NCBI RefSeq assembly: GCF_000194155.1
Contig: NZ_GL877879.1
Span: 328,818 to 392,817 of the forward strand
From: Saccharopolyspora spinosa NRRL 18395
GTDB taxonomy: Bacteria > Actinomycetota > Actinomycetes > Mycobacteriales > Pseudonocardiaceae
Direction of reading: 5' to 3'
DNA: 64,000 bases
The position numbers and the translations under genes were made by a program. Of the stretch, positions 1 to 6,709 are shown piece after piece. How positions within the stretch are numbered: the stretch's first letter is position 1; each line of letters begins with the position of its first letter. The notes below the pieces were generated by a model. That model saw only the letters and a list, made by a program, of their open reading frames with translations. It did no database searches and was not told the origin of the DNA.

Positions 1-54
1 GACCGGCGCGGCGTACAGCAGCGTTGTCGCCCCGTGCAGGCTCAACGTGGTCAT
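1..54 (-). CDS. Start of an unknown element gene, cut by the window edge
   Basis: Only the first 18 codons lie in the window (MTTLSLHGATTLLYAAPV). The ATG shares its A with the TGA of the upstream XRE gene (TGATG), the same coupling used between the two genes before it, so it very likely continues the same leftward operon of the integrative element. Nothing about its function can be read from this piece. Confidence 0.55.
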   Translation of the reverse strand, partial: MTTLSLHGATTLLYAAPV

Positions 55-431
55 CACGCCACCCCGTCCCGGTCGAAGCTCACGCCGAGCTGGCCGCCGA
101 TGACCGGGTCGCGAGGGCTGGGCCCCCTGTTCGGGTGCACACCGCGCCGGATCTCCTCCCACGTCACAATCGGGAAGTTCCGCGACCACACCTCGGCCAG
201 GCCCAGCGCTTCCGGCGTGGTGCCGTAGACCGTGGCCAGCAGGTCCCGGTAGGTCTGCGAGACCGTGAGCTTGCCCTGTTCCCACCCGCAGATCAGGCCC
301 TTGAGCGTGCCCAAAGCACCCAACCGGATGCCCCGCGCCTCCGCCGCCCTGATCACGTGGCTGGCCAGCTCGCCCTGAGTCCACCCGAGCATCTGCCGGA
401 CCTGCCGCAGCTTCGTCACCTTGGCGGCCAT
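54..431 (-). CDS. XRE-type helix-turn-helix protein of the integrative element
   Basis: This 125-residue protein begins MAAKVTKLRQVRQMLGWTQG and contains a Cro/CI-like HTH over about residues 8-65 (LGWTQGELASHVI, then LICGWEQGKLTVS). It is probably a DNA-binding regulator or a small accessory protein of the AICE-type element. The start was chosen because its ATG overlaps the TGA of the upstream gene (TGATG at 429-433), giving tight translational coupling. The C-terminal half has no motif I recognise. HTH proteins of this kind are usual in actinomycete integrative elements; the specific target is unknown. Confidence 0.75.
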   Translation of the reverse strand: MAAKVTKLRQVRQMLGWTQGELASHVIRAAEARGIRLGALGTLKGLICGWEQGKLTVSQTYRDLLATVYGTTPEALGLAEVWSRNFPIVTWEEIRRGVHPNRGPSPRDPVIGGQLGVSFDRDGVA

Positions 432-829
432 CACCGGCTCACCTTCGCCCGCGACCGCTTCCGCTGGGCCGGGGCCGACACCGGGGAGAAGATCTCCGCG
501 ACCCGCGCCCGGATGGCCTGCGCCAACTCGTATTCCTCGGTGCCGGGCTCCAGCTCGGCCATTTCCAGCCTGTTCGACTCGATGTTCTCCGCCGAGTCGT
601 TGAACAGCGTGTCGAACAGCACCTCCCGGGCCCACGCCTCGTCGTCGAGGTCCGACAGCAGCCCGCCACCGTTCATGACCAGGTAGTACACCGCCGCGAT
701 GTCCTCATCCTCCATCGGTACCGTCAGCGTGAGCTGCATGGCGGGCGGGGTGTCGTTGAACTCCCGGTGAGCTGCGGTGAACTCGGTGACCTGCCCGTTG
801 GCCATGCCGTAAGCCTTGTTCTGCGCCAT
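431..829 (-). CDS. Hypothetical element protein, acidic, 132 aa
   Basis: It begins MAQNKAYGMANGQVTEF and ends in a basic tail (QRKRSRAKVSR). The body is acidic and rich in Glu and Asp, with no domain I can name. Its ATG lies one base after the stop of the upstream HTH gene, and its own stop overlaps the start of the downstream XRE gene. It is therefore the second gene of a coupled leftward operon. A longer reading from 847 adds six residues without a better ribosome site. Function unknown. Confidence 0.65.
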   Translation of the reverse strand: MAQNKAYGMANGQVTEFTAAHREFNDTPPAMQLTLTVPMEDEDIAAVYYLVMNGGGLLSDLDDEAWAREVLFDTLFNDSAENIESNRLEMAELEPGTEEYELAQAIRARVAEIFSPVSAPAQRKRSRAKVSR

Positions 830-830
830 C

Positions 831-1097
831 TCAGGCCACCTCCCCAACCTGCGCGTCGTCGGCAGCCTCAGCGGCCAGCTCGTCCCCGGTCACGAACGCC
901 TCGTACGCGGCCTCCGCGCACTTCTCCTTGTAGACACTCAGGGCCGAACCCTCGATGCGGATCGTGCCCTTGCCCGTGCCCAGCTTCAGCGCGGCCAGGT
1001 CGCCGGACTCGATCGCCCGGTAGATCGTGTTCACCGAAACGTCAAACATCTCGGCTACTGCCTTCACCCGGTACATCCCGCTATCCTCGAACTGCAT
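831..1097 (-). CDS. Excisionase/MerR-like small HTH DNA-binding protein
   Basis: An 88-residue protein beginning MQFEDSGMYRVKAVAEMFDV. Residues about 8-55 form a winged-helix domain of the MerR/excisionase type (VKAVAEMFDVSVNTIYRAIE, then GDLAALKLGTGKGTIRIEGS). The C-terminus is Ala- and Glu-rich. I preferred the ATG at 1097 because an AAGGATGG ribosome site precedes it; an upstream ATG at 1211 would put the iterated operator repeats inside the gene. As first gene of the leftward operon and divergent from the GntR gene, it is a plausible recombination directionality factor or transcription factor of the element. Which of the two is inference. Confidence 0.7.
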   Translation of the reverse strand: MQFEDSGMYRVKAVAEMFDVSVNTIYRAIESGDLAALKLGTGKGTIRIEGSALSVYKEKCAEAAYEAFVTGDELAAEAADDAQVGEVA

Positions 1098-1174
1098 CTT
1101 TCGGTCCCATCCTTGAGATGTCCCGCCCCGTTCCGGTGTGCCAGCACCGGGCGGGGCCTTCTTGTGTCTCCAAG

Positions 1175-1219
1175 CACCTGACTTGCCTGTAGTGCCTGTT
1201 GTACCTGTCATATCAGGTG
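1175..1219. promoter_or_regulatory. Iterated 9-nt operator between the HTH operon and the GntR gene
   Basis: Four 9-nt direct repeats with the core (T/C)(A/G)CCTG run head to tail: CACCTGACT, TGCCTGTAG, TGCCTGTTG and TACCTGTCA. They are followed by the inverted half-site CAGGTG. They sit between the divergent HTH operon and the GntR gene. This fits the autoregulated GntR operators of actinomycete integrative plasmids (KorSA type). Binding by the neighbouring GntR protein is inferred. Confidence 0.55.
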
Positions 1220-1284
1220 AGCTCGAATGTAATGACGGGTATGCTCGGTGTCAAGGAGTCCGGCCGGATCACTCGGAGGGACCA

Positions 1285-2043
1285 ATGTCAAGCGGTACGT
1301 TGCACAGTCGCATTAGCGATGACCTGCGGAAACGGATCATCGAGGGGAAGTTGACTCCCGGGCAAAAGCTGCCTTCCGAAGCTGAACTTGGCCGCGAGTA
1401 TGATGTGAGCCGCATCACAGTTCGGCAGGCGCTTCGAACCCTTGAGCAGGAGGGGCTAGTCGCTGCCAGGGCCGGTCTCGGTCGGATCGTTCGCGCTCGA
1501 CGTAACATGGTGTACCGGCCTCAGCAGGAGAAAGAGCCGCGTATCTCGTCCACGATGGACCGGTTCATGGCTGGGCTGGTCCAGGACGGTCGGAAGCCTT
1601 CGCAAAGTATCGAAATTGCGGTTGAGCAAGCGAAGGGTATTGTTGCCGAACGATTCGGTGTCCCGGAGGGAACGCCGGTCGTGGCCAGAAAACGTGTCCG
1701 GTGGATCGATGACGAGCCGTACAACATTAACGACACGTTTTATCTGCACTCTGTAGCCAAGGACACCGCCGTCATGGAACCTGCCGACCTTCCGCAGGGC
1801 TCAAATTCGGTTATCGAAAACATCCTCGGCCGCGAAGTCAAGGCAATTGATGAATTCTACGTTCGTATGCCGACGCCTGAGGAAACGAGTCGCCTAGACC
1901 TTAGTGCCGGTACGCCCGTCGCCGTCCATTACGTGACCGGCTATACGGCTGACGACAAAGTGGTTCGTGTCGAGTACTTCGTGTTGCCGGGAGATCGACA
2001 TGTGATCCTCTTCCAGCGTGATCACCACATGGTGGAGCCATGA
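1285..2043 (+). CDS. GntR-family regulator with UTRA domain (Kor-like)
   Basis: A 252-residue regulator. The N-terminal winged-helix GntR domain (residues about 4-70) shows the family pattern LPSEAELGREYDVSRITVRQ. The C-terminal half (about 90-245) is a UTRA ligand-binding domain, so this is the HutC subfamily. The ATG at 1285 follows GGAGGG at the right distance. GntR proteins of this type control transfer and replication genes of actinomycete integrative elements (for example KorSA of pSAM2). The next gene starts inside its stop codon. Both genes are less GC-biased at third codon positions than the chromosomal genes to the right, consistent with mobile origin. Confidence 0.88.
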   Translation: MSSGTLHSRISDDLRKRIIEGKLTPGQKLPSEAELGREYDVSRITVRQALRTLEQEGLVAARAGLGRIVRARRNMVYRPQQEKEPRISSTMDRFMAGLVQDGRKPSQSIEIAVEQAKGIVAERFGVPEGTPVVARKRVRWIDDEPYNINDTFYLHSVAKDTAVMEPADLPQGSNSVIENILGREVKAIDEFYVRMPTPEETSRLDLSAGTPVAVHYVTGYTADDKVVRVEYFVLPGDRHVILFQRDHHMVEP

Positions 2044-2582
2044 TCGAAGCCGTGTACCTGCGTCGGGCAGAGGTACCCGACATCGATATGATCGCTGCGA
2101 TGTGGACGCGCTCATCACAGTGGTTGGCTAAACATGGATTCGACCAATGGCAATATCCGGTCAAGATGCACAACATTACACGCACAGTTAAGGCCGGAAG
2201 TGTCTGGATCGCAGACGTGGATGGCGGCCGTCCAGCCGGAATGCTTACCGTCGATACGGACGCTGAACCGCGTTATTGGAAGCTCGACAATCCAGCCGAT
2301 GCTCTGTACGCACATCGCATGGTCACCGAAAGATGGGCAAGCGGTTTCGAGCTTGGCAGCGCATTGCTCGATTGGGCTGGACGGCGAGCGGCGGCAGATG
2401 GCCGCTCATGGTTGCGACTTGATGCATGGCGCTCGAATACCTCGCTCCATCATTACTACTTGGCACGTGGATTCGAATTGGTTCGGATCGTTGCTGATGA
2501 TCCAGCGGACCCTTCCGGTGCCTGCTTCCAACGGGGGGCAAAAGTCCAGTCAGAGCTTGGCCCCAAGGTGATCGAGCAGTAA
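2040..2582 (+). CDS. GNAT-family N-acetyltransferase
   Basis: A 180-residue protein with the GNAT fold: an N-terminal strand (VYLRRAEVPDIDMIAAMW), a central FELGSALLDWAGRRAAADGR segment matching the acetyl-CoA pyrophosphate loop and helix, and a C-terminal LHHYYLARGFELVRIV motif (the usual 'YxxxGF'). The ATGA overlap with the GntR gene marks a two-gene operon. GntR-GNAT pairs are common at the ends of Streptomyces-type integrative elements. The acceptor substrate is unknown. Base composition is more AT-rich than the core genome in this window. Confidence 0.85.
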   Translation: MIEAVYLRRAEVPDIDMIAAMWTRSSQWLAKHGFDQWQYPVKMHNITRTVKAGSVWIADVDGGRPAGMLTVDTDAEPRYWKLDNPADALYAHRMVTERWASGFELGSALLDWAGRRAAADGRSWLRLDAWRSNTSLHHYYLARGFELVRIVADDPADPSGACFQRGAKVQSELGPKVIEQ

Positions 2583-2602
2583 CCGGGACAGCGCCCGAAG
2601 AG

Positions 2603-2961
2603 GCTGGAACATTGGGGGATGGACGGGCGGCCGGGACCACCTCTATGCCCTAGCCCGCTGCTCACGGCCCCCGGATCGGTGTATAGCGGCCCATCTAGGC
2701 CTAGGGACTGGGCCCGAGGTGCGCTCAGCAGCCTGTAGGACGTAGATCGGCCAGTGAACCGACTCGGAGCTACCGCGTGAGCTCCGAGTCTCAGCGAGGC
2801 TCTCAAGAGGCTCTGAGATCGCGGTAGACGCCACGAACTCGCCGGGGCTATGTCGCTGGACCCCCCAGCACGAACCCGAGCTCTCAGCCGTCGAGATGAT
2901 CGGCTCGGCTCAGTTTCCGTCTCAGTCCGCACCCGTGCCAACCATCCCCCAATGTTCCAGC
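2603..2961. repeat. Structured non-coding block bounded by a perfect 20-bp inverted repeat
   Basis: GCTGGAACATTGGGGGATGG at 2603-2622 recurs as its exact reverse complement at 2942-2961. Inside are several shorter inverted repeats: GGCCCA/TGGGCC around a CTAGGCCTAG palindrome near 2688-2714, an 11-bp perfect hairpin at 2761-2771/2780-2790, an 8-bp pairing 2770-2777/2820-2827 that would exclude it, and TCTCAG/CTGAGA at 2789-2794/2813-2818. No convincing gene is present. A replication origin (sso or dso), a transfer locus or a regulatory RNA of the element are the likeliest roles. No target-site duplication flanks it, so a MITE is less likely. Confidence 0.6.
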
Positions 2962-3021
2962 AATGACGCTGACCAGCGCAAAGGTACGACTAGGCACCCG
3001 TGTGGACCGACTACCGAAGAT

Positions 3022-3064
3022 CTCGTAATGCGTAGGTCAAGGGTTCGATTCCCTTAGGCGGCTC
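3022..3064 (+). other. attachment site: 3' fragment of tRNA-Thr(CGU)
   Basis: The 43 bases from the anticodon loop to the 3' end match the second half of a bacterial tRNA-Thr(CGU): loop CTCGTAA, 3' anticodon strand TGCGT, variable AGGTC, T-arm AAGGGTTCGATTCCCTT, acceptor strand AGGCGGC, then TCC. The preceding bases cannot pair to form the anticodon, D or 5' acceptor stems, so this is a duplicated att core and not a functional tRNA. It marks the end of the AICE-type element; the intact tRNA should lie to the left outside the window. pSE101 of Sac. erythraea is known to use a tRNA-Thr site (recalled). Confidence 0.8.
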
Positions 3065-3065
3065 C

Positions 3066-3510
3066 GCAGCGGTCAACCCGCTGACCTGCGGCGGGAGAAG
3101 AGATCGATGATCTCGGCTCCCGCCGCAGTGTCGTTTTCGGGGGTGCAAACGGGTTGCAGCGTTCGCGGCAAACTCGTCGGCGACGTCCTGCTCGGAGGAG
3201 GTTGGCTGGGCGTTCTGCGGCTCGCCGAAGGCAGCGCGGACGGCGTCCCACTGGGCGTCGGCAAGGTGGGCTTACTGCTCGGTGGTTTGCACAGAGGCAT
3301 CCCCCGGAAGCTTCGACAGCACCTCGTGCACCCACCCACGACGCGTAGGTGTGCCGGAGATCGTGCGATGTGACGCCTGTCAGGCTGGTGGTAGTGACGG
3401 CCCGCTTGAAGACGTCCCGCTGAAAGTTGCCGTAGTGGAGCACGCCGCCCCTGCTGTTGGGGATTACAAGCCCTAACGAGGGTGACGACTTGGCCGAACG
3501 CCAGCACATC
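3066..3510 (-). pseudogene. Decayed tyrosine-recombinase integrase
   Basis: Reading leftward, one frame gives a good integrase catalytic segment (FPNSRGGVLHYGNFQRDVF-like, then GVTSHDLRHTYASWV, the HxxR box). After a frame change another gives TTEQ-stop-AHLADAQWDAVRAAF, where intact relatives have TTERYAHLAD. The nucleophilic Tyr position is a TAA stop (3272-3274), and the segment between the HxxR box and the Tyr motif is shortened. The gene ends directly against the attachment site, where an element's int gene normally lies. It is best read as the remnant of an older element that used the same tRNA. Confidence 0.75.
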
Positions 3511-4046
3511 GCCGACCGCGCCGTACAGCAGGGACTCGGCGCGGCAGGCATCCAGGACGGCCGAAATCTAAGCCTGCTCGCACGGTTCCCCGACGGAACC
3601 GAATCGACCGGCACCGTGCGGGCCTGCAGCGCCTGCATGCAGTCGCCCCCGACGACGTCGACGGCAACGTGCGCCCGATCCTCGTCACCCTGACGGCCTT
3701 TGCCGCGTGAGTCTGCCGCGAACGCAACCGCACAGGCGAGCCGCCAGAATCGTGGCCATCACGGACAGCGACGATCACCAGCGAAGCCGGATACCTGCGC
3801 GGCCGGATCGACTGGTGCACCCGACAGGTATGGGTTGACGAACTCGCCGCGGACCTCCGCGACCTCCATACCCAAGTCCGGCGCCTGGCCCGGGACATCC
3901 CACCGCAGCCGGTCGCCCCGTGCCCGAGCTGTGACGGCCCGCTGTTCCCGATCGGCGGCACCGACACCGTCGTGGTCCGCTGCGGTGCCTGCCGGGCCAC
4001 ACTCTGCGGCTTCGACCCACTGCGTCTCGGAGCGGCACTTGCGTAG
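3470..4046 (+). pseudogene. Remnant of an element-borne zinc-ribbon protein
   Basis: From about 3624 a frame reads VAPDDVDGNVRPILVTLTAF, meets a TGA at 3708-3710, then continues without interruption to TAG at 4044-4046: TSEAGYLRGRIDWCTRQVWV, DELAADLRDLHTQVRRLARD, then a four-cysteine zinc ribbon (CPSCDGPLFP ... RCGACRATLC). Upstream, a different frame (DLAERQHIADRAVQQGLGAA) looks like the lost N-terminus. One stop and at least one frameshift make it a pseudogene. Proteins with this helical region plus zinc ribbon accompany actinomycete integrative elements; I know no function. Confidence 0.6.
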
Positions 4047-4159
4047 CACGGCGCCGCACTGATGGTCAGTCTCCAGAAGCACCGCGCTAAACGGGTGTGA
4101 TGGCGTCCCGTCTGATTGCCGGAGACCACCACACCCGCGATCACTCATCAGACCAGAGG

Positions 4160-4486
4160 TCACTCACAGAGAACTACGCCTTGAATCGACGGCTCGCCGT
4201 AGTTCCAGTCATTATCCTGATCAACGAATCTGAAGGGATCCACGCGCACACACGCCGTGTCGGGCGCATAGGCAATGTCTAGGCGCACGGTGTACGGCGC
4301 CACACAGCCGTTGTGGATGCGGAAGGTCGTGTAGAGAGGTGGAATCTTTTTGACCACGCGCCACGTCATACAGCCAGGAGCGGGCGGCGAAGCGACATCA
4401 ACGTCGTCGCCTTCTGCGGTCGCTGCCCCAGGAACCCCCAGCAACATCATCGCAACCGCGGTCGCACCTACCAGTGTTCTTCTCAA
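4160..4486 (-). CDS. Small secreted protein of unknown function
   Basis: A 108-residue protein with a clear Sec signal (MRRTLVGATAVAMMLLGVPG, cleavage probably at ATA-EG). The mature part is about 85 residues with four cysteines (CMTWRV, HNGCVAPYTV, DTACVRVD, VVLCE), suggesting two disulphides outside the cell. Its start overlaps the stop of the preceding, IS-disrupted gene, so it was the last gene of a leftward operon. With the IS inserted upstream it may have lost its promoter or use one in the IS. I recognise no family. Confidence 0.65.
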   Translation of the reverse strand: MRRTLVGATAVAMMLLGVPGAATAEGDDVDVASPPAPGCMTWRVVKKIPPLYTTFRIHNGCVAPYTVRLDIAYAPDTACVRVDPFRFVDQDNDWNYGEPSIQGVVLCE

Positions 4487-4706
4487 TTTTCATGCCCCCT
4501 GAATTGACGTGGGTCAGCGCTAGCCAGGTAGCCATATCTCGCACCGACTCGTTGGAGCTGCTCAAACAACGACACCGGGAAGTAATGACCCCAATTGGAC
4601 ATATACCCGGCAGGGTCGGTTTCTTCCTTCCGGAGGAGCTGAAGCTCGCGCGTGACGTTGACGACGAACTGAGAGAACGGAACTCTTGCTTCGACGACAC
4701 AGTGAG
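4483..4706 (-). pseudogene. 3' fragment of a gene split by the IS5-like element
   Basis: Reading leftward from the IS end: CVVEARVPFSQFVVNVTREL, then a segment ending QFRGHEN. Its style (a strand, then FSQFVVNVTRELQLL, then NWGHYFPVSLFEQLQRV) looks like the C-terminal part of a small cytoplasmic hypothetical protein whose N-terminal part lies on the other side of the IS (5728-6069). It overlaps the downstream secreted-protein gene by ATGA. A stray ATG at 4743 inside the IS could give a short fusion product. Confidence 0.6.
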
Positions 4707-5726
4707 CCTTTCCGGGTAACGGTTGGTCGCTGTGGGTGATCATGTTGTGCGGTCGTGTTCGGTGTGAAGGATGACGAGGGCGGCTTTGACGATGGTGCCG
4801 ATTTTCCGGGGGCACAGGCTTATGTTGCGGAGTGCTTTGAAGGTCGTTTTGAGCACGGAGTTTCCGCGTTCCCCGATGGCTCGTTTGCCGTTGTGGGTCT
4901 TGTTGTGGGCTTTCTGGTCGTCGGTGAGTTCGCCGCCTTTCGGTTTCTTGAAGGCGACGGTGATGGTGCCGGATTCGCCTTCGTAGCCTAAATCGCCCAG
5001 GACGGGCAGGTCATCGCTGGTCCAGGCGGTGAGGGCGGGCATGATTTCGGGGTGGGCGCGGAGCGCGGTGGTGTCGTGCTCGCGGCCCGGGCGCACCTGG
5101 GAGGTCCATAGCGGCCAGCCGTCGGGGGCGGTGATGACCTGGATGTTGCCTCCGTGGTTGGAGTGTTTTCCCGACCACCACAGGTCCACGCCACGAGTGG
5201 GGCCGGGTGTACGGACCCGATCGGTTTCGATCAGGGTGCCATCGATGGAGATGTGGCCGTGGCCTGCGATTTTCGCTGCCAGCAGTGCTGATTCCAGTGC
5301 TGGAGCCTGGGCGGCGAGCACTGCGAATCCCTCATGGAGATAGGTGTATGCGGTGGAGGAGCTGATCGTGTGATCGACGGCCAGCTGTTTCACGCGAGTG
5401 CCGTCGAGAAACCAGCGCAGCACCAGGATCGCCTGCTTGTATGTGCTCAGCGATCTCCGGTGCTTGCGGGTGCCGCACCGCAGGCGTTGGGTGTGCAGCA
5501 AGCTCGACAGGTACAGCACGGTCAGGTCGCGTACCGGCAACGTCGCGGTGTATGTCACACTCATCAGGCGCGGAACTCCTATGAAGTTGATCTGTGGTAG
5601 GACCAAATTCATACCCGGGGTTCCGCGCTTTAACTTTGCATCACAACAACTTCGGCGTGTCACCGCCACACGCACCAGCCGCAGCCACGACGACTACCCA
5701 GAGCCACAGATGCTTACCCGGAAAGG
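4707..5726 (-). mobile_element. IS5-like insertion sequence, 1020 bp
   Basis: The ends are perfect 13-bp terminal inverted repeats, CCTTTCCGGGTAA at 4707-4719 and its reverse complement at 5714-5726, enclosing one DDE transposase gene read leftward. Flanking bases GTGAG (left) and GTCAG (right) are a near but imperfect duplication, so the target duplication is uncertain. The element sits inside a hypothetical gene and separates its two halves. Confidence 0.85.
4740..5564 (-). CDS. IS5-family (DDE_Tnp_4-like) transposase
   Basis: The 274-residue product begins MSVTYTATLPVRDLTVLYLS, after an AGGAGT ribosome site. The N-terminal part (about 30-95) is a helix-turn-helix of the type in front of DDE_Tnp_4/HARBI1-like transposases (STYKQAILVLRWFLDG, VDHTISSSTAYTYL). 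Catalytic residues can be picked out: Asp in HISIDGTLIETDR, Asp in VLGDLGYEGE and Glu in RAIGERGNSVLK. No stop or frameshift interrupts it, so it may be active. It catalyses cut-and-paste transposition at the terminal repeats of its IS. Confidence 0.88.
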   Translation of the reverse strand: MSVTYTATLPVRDLTVLYLSSLLHTQRLRCGTRKHRRSLSTYKQAILVLRWFLDGTRVKQLAVDHTISSSTAYTYLHEGFAVLAAQAPALESALLAAKIAGHGHISIDGTLIETDRVRTPGPTRGVDLWWSGKHSNHGGNIQVITAPDGWPLWTSQVRPGREHDTTALRAHPEIMPALTAWTSDDLPVLGDLGYEGESGTITVAFKKPKGGELTDDQKAHNKTHNGKRAIGERGNSVLKTTFKALRNISLCPRKIGTIVKAALVILHTEHDRTT

Positions 5727-5727
5727 G

Positions 5728-6069
5728 TCAGTCCGCTCGACGCGGTGTCCACATGGTCGTTGGCTGGAGCCATTCCCAGCTGGCAAGGCGATGCACGGCG
5801 ACCGCGAGCGTACCCTGCCAATCCAGCGCGAAGTCCAGGAACACACTTCTATCGCTTGGGCCTTCAGTGGCCCACAACACGCAGCCGACATCAGCCCCGT
5901 GCGCGAGTGCAAGCACCACCTCCGCAAGGTTGTTCAGAGAACTCCGCGTAGCGGACGTACTGAAGGTGAACTCCCCAGCGTCCGTCACTGCAAGCATGAC
6001 GCCGCCGCGCTCGCCTGACAGGCGAACCTCGAACGTCTCCGACACCGCGCGCTGCTGATCTTCACTCAT
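5728..6069 (-). pseudogene. 5' fragment of the IS-split hypothetical gene
   Basis: It begins MSEDQQRAVSETFEVRLSGE and gives 113 residues before a stop created at the IS junction. The body (FTFSTSATRSSLNNLAEVVL, VGCVLWATEGPSDRSVFLDF, ALDWQGTLAVAVHRLASWEW) matches the strand-helix-strand style of the fragment beyond the IS, so together they would make a protein of roughly 180-190 residues. Exact removal of the IS plus a 5-bp duplication does not restore the frame, so a further indel or an imprecise junction is needed. There is no signal peptide; function unknown. Confidence 0.6.
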
Positions 6070-6087
6070 GGGCTGTAAAGATCTCGC

Positions 6088-6587
6088 TCATCGAGCGCCA
6101 GCGCAACGTTGCCACTCGTTCCCCGACGCCACGCCCAGGTTGTAGAAGGTGATCCGTTCGCCGTTAGCGCTTTCATACACGAACTCTGCGGCGTCGCCCC
6201 GGCCGGGACCGAACTGCCAGCGCCAGACTGAAAGACTAGGATTCGTGCCGGGACGATCGTACCCGCCAAATTGCATAGTGTCCGACAGGCAGTTCTGGAA
6301 AGCATCGGCGGTCTGTTCCGTAATTTCGTGATCAAGGTCCACATGGACCACGCCCTTGGTGGGGTCACCGCACCGCATCTTCAGGGTTTGCCCTGAAGGG
6401 GAGCCGGACTCGGCGACGATGGAACTTGGGAGGGCAGATCCATAAAAACACGCCCAGGCGCGCACAGCTTTTATATCGACGTCGGCCGAACTCTGCGCCG
6501 CAGCGGCGTTAGCCGAAGCTGGAACCGCCCCAGCAGGAAACCAGCAGCTGCGCAGACAACAGTGCCAGCACGTTGTAGTGATGTCAT
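6088..6587 (-). pseudogene. Secreted hypothetical protein with a frameshift in its signal peptide
   Basis: One frame from ATG at 6587 reads MTSLQRAGTVVCAAAGFLL, a signal-peptide start. A second frame picks up as AVPASANAAAAQSSADVDIK and runs on through VRAWACFYGSALPSS to a stop at 6088, for about 150 residues. Joining them needs a one-base shift near 6530-6545, inside the hydrophobic core. Conserved-looking cysteines (WACFY, MRCGD, QNCLSD, QRCAG) suggest an extracytoplasmic fold. It heads the leftward operon 6587-4160. The shift may be a real mutation or a sequencing error. Confidence 0.55.
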
Positions 6588-6709
6588 GGGGTCCACGCTA
6601 ACCAGATGAGGACCGCGCACCTGCAAAACCCGCTTCAATCACTCGAAAAGAGCACGATGCAAACCATCATCGTGATCTTCCTCTTATTTTCTTAGAATTC
6701 ATACATTAG

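Noticed and set aside
2456-2941. Minus-strand open frame of 161 codons across the structured block
   Set aside because: Composition is random-like, it overlaps the GNAT gene antisense, and inverted repeats explain the sequence better.
2603-2961. MITE with 20-bp terminal repeats
   Set aside because: No target duplication is seen at the ends and the element context favours an origin or RNA; kept as a structured block instead.
3022-3064. A functional tRNA-Thr gene
   Set aside because: Only the 3' half is present; upstream bases do not pair with the anticodon or acceptor strands.
4743-4815. Native start of the 3' fragment at the ATG in the IS
   Set aside because: The codons up to 4707 are IS sequence, so any start there is fortuitous.
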